Source: Deltaproteobacteria bacterium (GTDB lineage Bacteria > Myxococcota_A > UBA796). From it: 8,591 nucleotides of DNA. The notes beneath the pieces were generated by a model. That model worked only from the letters and a program-made list of their open reading frames with translations. It was not told where the DNA came from and made no database searches. The position numbers and the translations under genes are program-made. The stretch is taken from assembly GCA_002707085.1 (NCBI GenBank), contig PALY01000063.1, forward strand, positions 1 to 8,591. Direction: 5' to 3'. Within the stretch, counting starts at the first letter, position 1. The number at the start of each line of letters is the position of its first letter. Shown here one piece after another: positions 1 through 7,185 of the stretch.

Positions 1-1
1 T

Positions 2-412
2 CTCGAAATGACAGATCTTGAAATCGTTGATGGCCCCGGACCTGATCTTCTCGTATTCGAAAACCCCTTCAGCGGTTGGTTCGAAACAGCCTACGTGGAG
101 GCAAGCGTTGATGGTGAAACATGGCACGAATGGGCCTGTGATCCATTGGATGCGGAAGGCAACTTCCCTGGGTGTGCAGGCGTACGTTCGGTCTACGCCA
201 CCAGTGACCTTTTGGTCGATCCCACCGACCCAGATACCGCCGGTGGTGATGCGTTCGATCTTGCAGACTTGGGGCTTACATCGGCCCGGTTTATTCGCAT
301 CCAAGACACTGGGATGAACATTGATGGGTACGGTGGAACAACAGGAGGCTTCGATCTCGATGCGGTGGCTGCAGCAAACTGGCGTGTCATCGAAGGAGAC
401 ATGGACGAATAA
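2..412 (+). CDS. C-terminal part of a secreted/surface beta-sandwich protein (5' end outside window)
   Basis: The reading frame is open to the left edge (codons for Leu-Glu precede the first ATG at 8), and the first visible residues are already inside a conserved domain. The ATG at 8 is therefore almost certainly internal, and the gene starts before the window. The 136 visible residues contain DGPGPDLLVFENPF near residue 11, then ASVDGETWHEWAC, a second Cys in FPGCAG, GGDAFDLADLGL, ARFIRIQDTG and finally GGFDLDAVAAANW. This pattern is familiar from cell-surface or secreted proteins of myxobacteria and relatives, where the domain resembles a discoidin (F5/8 type C)-like beta-sandwich. Binding specificity cannot be told. 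The protein ends in an acidic tail (EGDMDE) right after the domain, with no C-terminal anchor or sorting helix. It is convergent with the protease gene, with only 25 bases between the stops. The domain style is fairly sure; the function is unknown. Confidence 0.8.
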   Translation, partial: LEMTDLEIVDGPGPDLLVFENPFSGWFETAYVEASVDGETWHEWACDPLDAEGNFPGCAGVRSVYATSDLLVDPTDPDTAGGDAFDLADLGLTSARFIRIQDTGMNIDGYGGTTGGFDLDAVAAANWRVIEGDMDE

Positions 413-437
413 ACAGGGGTACCACCGACCTCTTCCG

Positions 438-3008
438 CTATTCTACTGAATCACTCACTGGAGATTGATCACTCCACACATACCGGCGAACACGCACTTC
501 ATGCCCATCATCATCGCGAACGACAACCGTTAAACGATTGGACCCAGTTTCAACCGGTAATACAAAAGTTCGCGACAGCTTGGGTCCATCCCCAGGTATC
601 CATTCACGCTTCTCTCCGTGCCACCACAATGCCACGCTTGAAATAAGCGAGTCGTCACTGGCATCGATCGAAATCGCGACCTCATCGGAATCCGCAAGAG
701 TCGGGGCGTCCACACGAACTACGGGCTTCTGAATGTAGACTGACTCTCCACTTCGGAGAACATCGATTGGGACTCGTAAAACAGACTGAAATCGCTCTGC
801 ATCCACCCGTAATTCTACTGGAATCACCACGGGGTCTGCCGACTCCAGCACCCTCAATTCCAGATCTACTCGAGCCTTTCCTTCAGCAGGCAATACGGGA
901 AGAAGCGCTTCCTTATCAATAAGCTCAATACCGCTATCATCTCGCCAACCAAAGCTGGCCCGAACACCCGTCAGATTTATGTCCCCCAAGTTCACCAGTT
1001 CGACTTCTACTCGATGGTGATCGTCGTGAGGAACCAATGTCGCAGTCGCAGCTACGGTAGGCGCTTCAACGCCCTCTATAGAAAGCGAGACTGGTTCCAA
1101 TTCAACCGGGTCAAGGCCATCCGCCTCCAAGCGAACCTGAACCCGGTCTTGCCGGCTCTGACTCGCTACGGGAATGGCGACGCGAACATCCCCTAGCGCT
1201 GATTCCCCAGGCGGAATAAAGCCGATGGGGATCGTCGAATTGTGCCAAGGCACACGGCCATCATCCGCAAGTAAACGGATCCGTACACGATACAAAGGCG
1301 CGGGCCCAGAATTTGTGACCTCCGCCCTCACCTGCACATCTTGACCAGAACGAGCCACATCCAATACTTCAATTGTTGCCCCCACATCAAGAATACCGGG
1401 TCCATCCTCGCTCGCTCGCCAATCGATCTCTCGGTACCCGAAAGTTCTCGAAAGTGCAGCAGATGACTCTGCTTGAAAATTTGGGTTCAAGCGTTCAATC
1501 GCATCCAAACCGTCGGCCCGGGTCACCCCATCGGCACTCAGTACGAGTGTACGCGCCATATCCATCAACGGGTCAGCCTCCAGGTCTGCAGTTCCCTCCA
1601 TACGCCACCCACTGCGTTCATCTGCGCCGATGACAACAGGGATTCCTTCATCTTGTATGGGTGGAACCCACGCCCCAGACCGATTGAATACGGTGTGTCT
1701 CATTTTCAGGTCAGGCTTTATGCCTTCGCCGTGAACTGGAATGCCTCCCGCAAGTTGGTATTCGGCAACCGTTAGCTTCATGCGAACCCGTTCGCGCCCA
1801 CCACGCAGTGTATACAGTTTTTGAACCGTGCCCTTTCCGTATGAAGTTCGACCAATGATCGTCGCACGATTCAAAGCAACCAACGCTCCAGCAACAATCT
1901 CAGATGCAGATGCGGACCGTTGGTTCTGTAAAACCACCATTGGAACTTGAGGCTCTTCCGCAGCCCCCACCTTTGGGTGGGCGCTCAATGTCTGCAATAG
2001 ATTTGGAACCGGCTTCCCATCGCGACCTGCAGTCTCGACGATCACCCCACCGGAAAGGAACATGTCTGCAGTCTCTGCAGATTGGATCATCGATCCACCG
2101 GTGTTGTTCCGAAGGTCCAGCACGATCCCCTGAAGTGGAACTCCAGAAGCAGTCCCTTTACGGAATGCCACCAAAGCCTTCCTTGTCAATCGTGCAGTAT
2201 GTTCGCTGAAATGATCGATTTCAATCACCCCGACACCGTCATCACCCATCTTCCATGACACGTTGGGAATGTTTACTTCATCCCGAACAAGAACAAGATC
2301 ACGCTCTTCATCGGTCCCATCATCAACACGCCGAATGATGGTCAACGTCACCTCAGTACCTTTAGGGCCACGAATACGCTCGACGGATTGACTGATTGAC
2401 ATTCCCCGGGTCGACACTCCATCCACCCGTTCGATAATGTCATCCACCATCAGGCCTCCCCGAATCGCAGGCGTGCCATCAAAGACTTCTTCCACCTGCA
2501 ATGCGCCACTGCCCACCCCAAGCTTGGCACCAATTCCGGTCAACTTGCCCTTGATTCGAGTATCAAAACGCTCAAGGCGCCCTTTCGCCATGACAACAGA
2601 GTGCCTGTCCAACCCATTGGCCACCCCCTTGAGCAGGGTCACAGCCACATCGATATCGGGTCCAACAGGACTCTCCATCGAAAGAATTGCATTCTCCAAA
2701 CGTTCCAAGGCGTCTGGTAAAGCTGCAATGGTCGGCGACGTATCTGGAGCCACAAGATTGACTGTGCGTGTCTTTCCATGTGCCGCATCAGTAATTGTTA
2801 CCGCACCGCCATCTACATCAACAATCAACCATGGAATGCTTCCTTCTGCCTGCTCTCCAGCCAATCCAAAAGCGACTTCAGCATCGAATTCACCAAGGCG
2901 AAGGTAGCGATCCTCGATCAACCCGACCGCGCGCTCATACATCTGCAAACCAGTTGCCTGGGCTACCGACATCGACAGAAAAAGTAAAAACACGCTCATA
3001 TCAACCAT
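438..3008 (-). CDS. Exported S41 family (C-terminal processing) serine protease with PDZ and CARDB-like tail
   Basis: Predicted periplasmic or exported serine endopeptidase of the Tsp/CtpA (S41) family, 856 residues from the ATG at 3008. An N-terminal hydrophobic stretch (MSVFLLFLSMSVAQA) fits a signal peptide; an ATG at 2999 is an equally possible start. The longest frame begins at 3131 but would overlap the divergent larB start and push the signal peptide about 40 residues in, so it was rejected. Domains in 856-numbering: a PDZ domain at about 157-227 (GIGAKLGVGSG, GLMVDDII, IRGPKGTEV), then the protease core with VLDLRNNTGG near 297-305. SASAS gives catalytic Ser 367; SYGKGTVQ gives Lys 392 and Gln 396, with the same 25- and 4-residue spacings as Ser430/Lys455/Gln459 of E. 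coli Tsp. Residues from about 540 to the end form two CARDB/Ig-like repeats (VTNSGPAPLYRVRIRL; VELVNLGDINLTGVRASF) and a last Ig-like domain. It is much longer than typical CtpA proteins and recalls the MXAN_5808-type myxobacterial S41 proteins. Substrate unknown. Confidence 0.93.
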   Translation of the reverse strand: MVDMSVFLLFLSMSVAQATGLQMYERAVGLIEDRYLRLGEFDAEVAFGLAGEQAEGSIPWLIVDVDGGAVTITDAAHGKTRTVNLVAPDTSPTIAALPDALERLENAILSMESPVGPDIDVAVTLLKGVANGLDRHSVVMAKGRLERFDTRIKGKLTGIGAKLGVGSGALQVEEVFDGTPAIRGGLMVDDIIERVDGVSTRGMSISQSVERIRGPKGTEVTLTIIRRVDDGTDEERDLVLVRDEVNIPNVSWKMGDDGVGVIEIDHFSEHTARLTRKALVAFRKGTASGVPLQGIVLDLRNNTGGSMIQSAETADMFLSGGVIVETAGRDGKPVPNLLQTLSAHPKVGAAEEPQVPMVVLQNQRSASASEIVAGALVALNRATIIGRTSYGKGTVQKLYTLRGGRERVRMKLTVAEYQLAGGIPVHGEGIKPDLKMRHTVFNRSGAWVPPIQDEGIPVVIGADERSGWRMEGTADLEADPLMDMARTLVLSADGVTRADGLDAIERLNPNFQAESSAALSRTFGYREIDWRASEDGPGILDVGATIEVLDVARSGQDVQVRAEVTNSGPAPLYRVRIRLLADDGRVPWHNSTIPIGFIPPGESALGDVRVAIPVASQSRQDRVQVRLEADGLDPVELEPVSLSIEGVEAPTVAATATLVPHDDHHRVEVELVNLGDINLTGVRASFGWRDDSGIELIDKEALLPVLPAEGKARVDLELRVLESADPVVIPVELRVDAERFQSVLRVPIDVLRSGESVYIQKPVVRVDAPTLADSDEVAISIDASDDSLISSVALWWHGEKREWIPGDGPKLSRTFVLPVETGSNRLTVVVRDDDGHEVRVRRYVWSDQSPVSDSVE

Positions 3009-3061
3009 TCTCACACCATCCGGACGTCGCTGCCACGCCTCGTTGACGTTAATCACACAAC

Positions 3062-3823
3062 GTGCTTCCTGAACACCTGCGAGCGCTGTTGAATGCCGTC
3101 CAGTCCGGAGACCTTGAAGTCGAATCCGCACTGGCGCAAATCAACACACCGAAACCCCCGTCACTTTCCTTTGCAGAAGTGGACACTGACCGCCTGCGTC
3201 GAACTGGACACCCCGAGGTAATTTTCGGTGAGGGCAAAGAGGCGGCGGACATGGTTCACATCCTCAAGCACCTTCAAATGTCGAACCAAGAAGGCCTGGT
3301 GACACGATTGAATAACGAAAAAGCAGCACATATTTGTGATGCTCTTCCTACAGCGATCTGGCATAGCCGAGCGCGCGTTCTTCATCTTCCTGGGCCTCAA
3401 GCGCCAATCCCCCCAAAAGTCAGGGGCACGATCGCCATTGTGTGTGCGGGCACATCTGATCTGCCAGTAGCGGAGGAAGCTGCGGTCATCACAGAAGCTT
3501 TTGGACATCCAATCAAGCGATTCTGGGATGTGGGTGTTGCTGGAATCCATCGAATTTTAAAACATCAAGAAGAACTGCAGTCTGCATCCGTCGTAATCGT
3601 AATTGCAGGCATGGAAGGCGCATTGGCAAGTGTGGTTGGCGGCCTTGTTGCCTGCCCTGTCGTCGCAGTGCCAACATCTGTCGGGTACGGAGCCAGTTTC
3701 AATGGACTCGCGGCCCTACTCGGAATGCTCAATGCATGTGCCACAGGAGTATCCGTGGTCAACATCGACAACGGCTTTGGGGCTGCGATGATGGCCATGC
3801 GAATCAATACGGAACGAACATGA
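3062..3823 (+). CDS. larB: LarB, nickel-pincer cofactor biosynthesis carboxylase/hydrolase
   Basis: LarB carries out the first step of nickel-pincer nucleotide synthesis: it carboxylates C5 of the pyridinium ring of nicotinic acid adenine dinucleotide and hydrolyses the phosphoanhydride, giving pyridinium-3,5-biscarboxylic acid mononucleotide and AMP. It is cytosolic and related to PurE. The 253 residues match the usual family length. Visible signatures are PEVIFGEGK (51-59), CAGTSDLPVAEEA (128-140), DVGVAGIHR (156-164), GMEGALASVVGG (183-194), PTSVGYGASFNGLAALL (204-220) and NIDNGFGAA (234-242). The start is a GTG at 3062; an in-frame TAA at 3050-3052 rules out any earlier start, and no convincing Shine-Dalgarno precedes it. 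Its stop overlaps the larC start in ATGA (3820-3823), typical of translational coupling. It is the first gene of a compact operon, divergent from the S41 protease gene. Assignment is firm. Confidence 0.95.
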   Translation: MLPEHLRALLNAVQSGDLEVESALAQINTPKPPSLSFAEVDTDRLRRTGHPEVIFGEGKEAADMVHILKHLQMSNQEGLVTRLNNEKAAHICDALPTAIWHSRARVLHLPGPQAPIPPKVRGTIAIVCAGTSDLPVAEEAAVITEAFGHPIKRFWDVGVAGIHRILKHQEELQSASVVIVIAGMEGALASVVGGLVACPVVAVPTSVGYGASFNGLAALLGMLNACATGVSVVNIDNGFGAAMMAMRINTERT

Positions 3824-5001
3824 GCCGGACCCTCTACGTCGACCCTGTGGGTGGAATCGCAGGGGACATGGTCTGTGCGGCATTGATCGATCTGGGTGCC
3901 GACTTATCGTTCATTGAATCGGGTTTGGCAAAACTCCCCGTCGACGGTTTGCGTGTGTCTACGTCCACGGTCAAGCGCGGTGTATTTGCAGCCACTCATT
4001 TTCTAGTGGAATGCACCACCGAACATCACCATCATCGAAAATGGGCAGACATCCAATCGATGCTTGAAAACGCTTCTTTGCCCGACCGTGTTCGCAGCCG
4101 ATCGCTGGCCGTATTTAAACGCATTGCCATCGCCGAAGCATCGGTACACGGAATAGAAGTCGCTGATGTCCATTTCCATGAAGTTGGAGCATGGGACTCC
4201 ATCGCAGATATCGTAGGTGCTGCCCTCGCCTTGGAAAACCTCCAAGTTGACCACATCATCGCAAATCCGCCTCCCCTGGCCACCGGAACCATTCAAACCG
4301 CTCATGGGAACATGCCGCTGCCTGCACCCGCCACATTGAAATTACTGGAAGGATGGCCCGTCCGCACTGGCCCACACGGCCGCGAGTGTACAACTCCGAC
4401 TGGAGCAGCATTATTGGCGGCCTTGGCAAAACCAGGCTCCATGCCCTCGATGACCATTATCAACACCGGGACCGGTGCCGGCACCCGCAACCCCGAAGAC
4501 TCTCCCAATATTATCCGAATGGTTTTGGGCGAGAATGTGGATTCCGCGGGTAGTTTAACTTCTGTTGAAGTTCTTGAAGCGCAGGTAGACGACCTACCTG
4601 GCGAACACCTTCCGCCATTAATCTCGGCATTATTGGACGCGGGAGCAGTTGACGCATTCGCAAGCCCAATACTGATGAAGAAAGGACGTAGCGGGCTGCT
4701 GGTCACAGCGTTGGCGAGCAAAGAAAAGGTGGATGCAGTATCAGAAGCGATGATCAGACATGGATCGACCTTTGGCGTGCGCAGATATACGGCCGAGCGC
4801 ACCGTACTGGACCGGTGGCACGAAACAGTGGAAACAACATATGGCTCTATTCGAGTAAAGATTGGCGCACTGCGCGGCGAAGTTCTTCATGCTGCCCCCG
4901 AATTCGAGGACGTTCAGGCTCGCGCGCATGAGTCGGGGCAACCCGCACCCACCATTCATACCGCAGCCCTGCACGCTTGGTTTAAAACACAGGAGCAATG
5001 A
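3820..5001 (+). CDS. larC: LarC, nickel insertion protein (pyridinium-3,5-bisthiocarboxylic acid mononucleotide nickel chelatase)
   Basis: LarC inserts nickel into pyridinium-3,5-bisthiocarboxylic acid mononucleotide in a CTP-dependent reaction, completing the nickel-pincer cofactor. The 393 residues are a normal full length. Signatures in order: YVDPVGGIAGDM (6-17), a histidine cluster EHHHH (68-72) as expected for a nickel-handling protein, HFHEVGAWDSIADI (118-131), PPPLATGTIQTAHGNMPLPAP (150-170), TTPTGAALLAALA (191-203), and the C-terminal LarC2-type part with QVDDLPGE (255-262) and SPILMKKGRSG (282-292). The frame extends upstream to 3736, but ATG 3820 begins exactly at the conserved N-terminus and overlaps the larB stop, so it is preferred. 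In Lactiplantibacillus plantarum larC is read through a programmed frameshift (larC1/larC2); here both halves lie in one uninterrupted frame. The larC stop TGA overlaps the start of the next gene. Assignment is firm. Confidence 0.95.
   Translation: MSRTLYVDPVGGIAGDMVCAALIDLGADLSFIESGLAKLPVDGLRVSTSTVKRGVFAATHFLVECTTEHHHHRKWADIQSMLENASLPDRVRSRSLAVFKRIAIAEASVHGIEVADVHFHEVGAWDSIADIVGAALALENLQVDHIIANPPPLATGTIQTAHGNMPLPAPATLKLLEGWPVRTGPHGRECTTPTGAALLAALAKPGSMPSMTIINTGTGAGTRNPEDSPNIIRMVLGENVDSAGSLTSVEVLEAQVDDLPGEHLPPLISALLDAGAVDAFASPILMKKGRSGLLVTALASKEKVDAVSEAMIRHGSTFGVRRYTAERTVLDRWHETVETTYGSIRVKIGALRGEVLHAAPEFEDVQARAHESGQPAPTIHTAALHAWFKTQEQ
4991..4995 (+). promoter_or_regulatory. Shine-Dalgarno for the LolA-like gene
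   Basis: AGGAG lies inside the last codons of larC. It is 2 bases before the ATG at 4998 and 5 bases before the ATG at 5001. The spacing favours 5001 as the start of the LolA-like gene. Confidence 0.7.
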
Positions 5002-5750
5002 TGAAACTGTTCTTTACTGCTATCGCCCTACTATTCTCAACCAACAGTCTTGCCCTGACTCCTGAAGAAATCATCGACAAAGCCGGAGATGTTCAACGGG
5101 TAGACAATGGCATTCAGCAGATGCACATGATTTTGGTGAGCAAGAATGGCTCCAAACGTGAACGCCAATTTGAAATGCGCGTCCGCAAAGATGGCGATGT
5201 TGTCCGTAGTTACGTTCGCTTTTCACACCCATCCGATGTGGCCGGCACACAACTTGTTGTGGTGGACAACCCAGACCGGGTAGACGAACAACTGCTCTAC
5301 CTACCTGCATTGAAGAAGACGAATCGGATTGCCGGAAAGGCACGCTCGGGTTCTTTCATGGGAAGTGATTTCTCCTTCGAAGACCTGGAAGTTTCAGCCA
5401 ACAATGCGTCCAAACACACATTGGTTTCAGAAGACGAGACCACATGGGTGGTCGATAGCATCCCGGGTGGGACATCAAGTTACAGCCGCATTCGCGCGCA
5501 TGTCACGAAGTCGGACTATCTGCCTCGAAAGGTCGAGTTTTTCGACAAGCATGGAAAGCCAAAAAAGACGCTCACCATCACCAAAACCGCCAATGACAAT
5601 GGAACCGTATTTCCCACGCATTCAATCATGAAGAATCTAAGTAGGGGAACACAAACTGAGATGATCGTTACTGAATGGAAGTTGAACGTTCCTGCAGAAG
5701 AGATCCCAGAAGAAACGTTTACGGTCGGGTACTTAGAAAGGAACGGCTGA
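5001..5750 (+). CDS. LolA-like outer membrane lipoprotein-sorting family protein
   Basis: Predicted periplasmic protein with the LolA/LolB-like fold (the family often named 'outer membrane lipoprotein-sorting protein', Pfam LolA_like), 249 residues from ATG 5001. A signal peptide is visible (MKLFFTAIALLFSTNSLA, cleavage likely after residue 18) with no lipobox Cys, so the product should be soluble in the periplasm. Diagnostic motifs are LLYLPALKKTNRIAG (98-112) and RSGSFMGSDFSFEDLE (115-130), followed by a beta-rich C-terminal half. In other genomes members of this family often sit beside RND/MMPL-type exporters and outer-membrane beta-barrels; here the barrel candidate follows but no RND pump is in the window. 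True LolA activity is not established for this family, and it may carry other lipids. The start overlaps the larC stop (TGATG), and ATG 4998 is an alternative. The next gene begins 1 base after its stop. Confidence 0.87.
   Translation: MKLFFTAIALLFSTNSLALTPEEIIDKAGDVQRVDNGIQQMHMILVSKNGSKRERQFEMRVRKDGDVVRSYVRFSHPSDVAGTQLVVVDNPDRVDEQLLYLPALKKTNRIAGKARSGSFMGSDFSFEDLEVSANNASKHTLVSEDETTWVVDSIPGGTSSYSRIRAHVTKSDYLPRKVEFFDKHGKPKKTLTITKTANDNGTVFPTHSIMKNLSRGTQTEMIVTEWKLNVPAEEIPEETFTVGYLERNG
5738..5742 (+). promoter_or_regulatory. Shine-Dalgarno for the beta-barrel gene
   Basis: AAGGA stands 9 bases before the ATG at 5752, within the last codons of the LolA-like gene. It supports this start and suggests independent as well as coupled initiation. 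Confidence 0.6.
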
Positions 5751-5751
5751 C

Positions 5752-7185
5752 ATGCTTCCATTTCTGATTCTGACATTGGCTTCCGCTCAAGCCGAACGCC
5801 CACCTGAAGTGGGTGTCACAATAGAACCGCTGGTCGCCTTTGACCTCTCAAAAGACTCGGACACAGAAGACACCGTGGAAACATGGACCTGGATTCGGGC
5901 GCGAGCCAAGCAACAACTCGACCACGGCCAATGGTTCATTGGTGTCGACGGTGAACATCAACTGCGTCATGGGGCCGACACTGAAGCCATTTGGCGCGTT
6001 CGCGTAGCAGAATCCGGCTGGTCTGGACCAGCGGGTCCCGCACACGTTCGGGCCGGTTTACTCATCGAACGCTGGGGAAAACTGGACTTTTTACCGGTTG
6101 TGGATGTGTTGAACCCGCGTGACCTTCGTGCGGGTCCCTTGGCAACCATAGAGGCCCTACGGACTCCGACACCCATGGTCACAGGACAAGCAGGATCGGA
6201 CACGCTGCGCTTGGAGATGGTTGTCCAACCGTTTCCAAGTACGGATCAAGTTCCAATCATGGGAAGCGACTGGTCGCTGATTCGCCCAGGCATGATCGAA
6301 GACTTTCTAAATGATGCGGCAACTTGGGAAGGTGGCTCCAGTCTGCTGCTATCCGGCCCCTTAGACCAGCTTGGCTCGACCATCTCCGACCTTGATCCCA
6401 GTACCATGCGGTCTCTAAATGATGCTTTTGCAGCAAGCGGCCAACCCGAAGCCTTCGCAATCAATGGCAATGCTGCTGGACGACTTGAATGGGAAGGTTC
6501 CGGCTTTGACCTTGCCATCATGGCTGCCAACCTACGTGCGTCCGCACCTGCTACCAAGCTCGATGGATCATTCCAATCCATGCTGGAAACGAGGACGCTG
6601 CCGGAAATAGACGAACTAAACGGTCTACTTGAAACCAACCCCCTGACCATTCGCTGGCCACGGACTTGGATGACGGGAGCAGAGCTGTCGACAGTTGCTG
6701 GGCCAGTGAGTATTCGAGCAGAGGGAGCTTGGTGGTCAAACAAGGTCATTCAACAACCGTGGTTGGCTGCAACCACCCGGCCGGCCTTGGCTGCTGGACT
6801 GGGCTTAGACTGGTCTTACGGAAGCCGACTTTTTGTCGCAGCCGAGGGCCGATACCATAGATGGATTGATGCTCCTGACATCATGGCTTTCACCGCCGAA
6901 GAGGTCATCGAAGTCGCAGGTACAGCCCGCCTGTCTTTGGCACAAGACCGGTTGATGGTCCAAACAAGCGGATTGCTAAACACCACATTTTCCGAGTTCA
7001 TGGTTCGACCCGAATTGAACTGGCGCGTGTCAGACCCCATCTCCCTTGGTCTCGGCGCAGTACTCATTGATGGGCCGAACGATGCACCACAGACACTGAT
7101 AGACGCGCTTGCTTGGGAGGGTGGGCCGTTAACCACTGTCCAAGATAACGACTCCGTTTTTGCCACACTCCGTTGGATTCGATGA
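5752..7185 (+). CDS. Candidate outer-membrane beta-barrel protein (DUF1302/porin-like style)
   Basis: Not recognised by name. The 477-residue product starts with a short signal peptide (MLPFLILTLASAQA, likely cut after residue 14), unusual in lacking a positive N-region. The rest has alternating amphipathic strands rich in Trp, Arg and Gly, with many Asp/Asn-rich turns, as in outer-membrane barrels. Examples are WTWIRARAKQQL (45-56), WRVRVAESGW (81-90), AGLGLDWSYGSRLFVAAEGRY (348-368) and LNWRVSDPISLGLGAVLID (422-440). The segment ERWGKLDFLPVVDVLNPRDLR (106-126) followed by PTPMV (139-143) resembles the 'WG..D...NPRD' region I associate with DUF1302-type barrels that travel with LolA-like proteins. 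The C-terminus (FATLRWIR) lacks the canonical terminal Phe/Tyr of BAM substrates, a point of doubt. A helical, Ala/Ser-rich stretch (about 180-285) may be a plug or loop. It lies 1 base after the LolA-like gene and overlaps the next, so the three probably work in one envelope pathway, perhaps lipid or hydrophobic-compound transfer. Confidence 0.7.
   Translation: MLPFLILTLASAQAERPPEVGVTIEPLVAFDLSKDSDTEDTVETWTWIRARAKQQLDHGQWFIGVDGEHQLRHGADTEAIWRVRVAESGWSGPAGPAHVRAGLLIERWGKLDFLPVVDVLNPRDLRAGPLATIEALRTPTPMVTGQAGSDTLRLEMVVQPFPSTDQVPIMGSDWSLIRPGMIEDFLNDAATWEGGSSLLLSGPLDQLGSTISDLDPSTMRSLNDAFAASGQPEAFAINGNAAGRLEWEGSGFDLAIMAANLRASAPATKLDGSFQSMLETRTLPEIDELNGLLETNPLTIRWPRTWMTGAELSTVAGPVSIRAEGAWWSNKVIQQPWLAATTRPALAAGLGLDWSYGSRLFVAAEGRYHRWIDAPDIMAFTAEEVIEVAGTARLSLAQDRLMVQTSGLLNTTFSEFMVRPELNWRVSDPISLGLGAVLIDGPNDAPQTLIDALAWEGGPLTTVQDNDSVFATLRWIR

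Noticed and set aside
8..10. ATG at 8 as a true gene start
   Set aside because: The frame is open to the left edge and the sequence after it is the middle of a conserved domain; no signal peptide or ribosome site is present.
415..433. Possible terminator hairpin between the convergent genes (AGGGGT, 7-base loop, ACCTCT)
   Set aside because: The stem is only 6 pairs including a G-U on the plus strand, has a mismatch on the minus strand, and no T-run follows. Too weak to call.
2437..2907. Plus-strand open frame of 156 codons opposite the S41 protease
   Set aside because: It covers the antisense of the PDZ region, is Ser/Pro/Thr-rich and has no protein-like motif.
3009..3131. A longer N-terminus for the S41 protease starting at 3131
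   Set aside because: It would overlap the first codons of divergent larB by 70 bases and place about 41 non-signal-like residues before a clear signal peptide.
3736..3819. Upstream extension of larC
   Set aside because: These codons overlap the conserved end of larB in another frame; the family N-terminus begins at ATG 3820.
4024..4035. Histidine run in larC as a possible recombinant tag or repeat
   Set aside because: A histidine cluster at this place is normal for LarC, consistent with nickel handling.
4302..4802. Antisense open frame of 166 codons within larC
   Set aside because: It lies wholly opposite a firmly identified gene, has low-complexity Ser/Pro/Arg content and no recognisable motif.
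6246..6749. Antisense open frame of 167 codons within the barrel gene
   Set aside because: It mirrors the codon pattern of the sense gene and is Ser/Arg-rich with no domain; a shadow frame.
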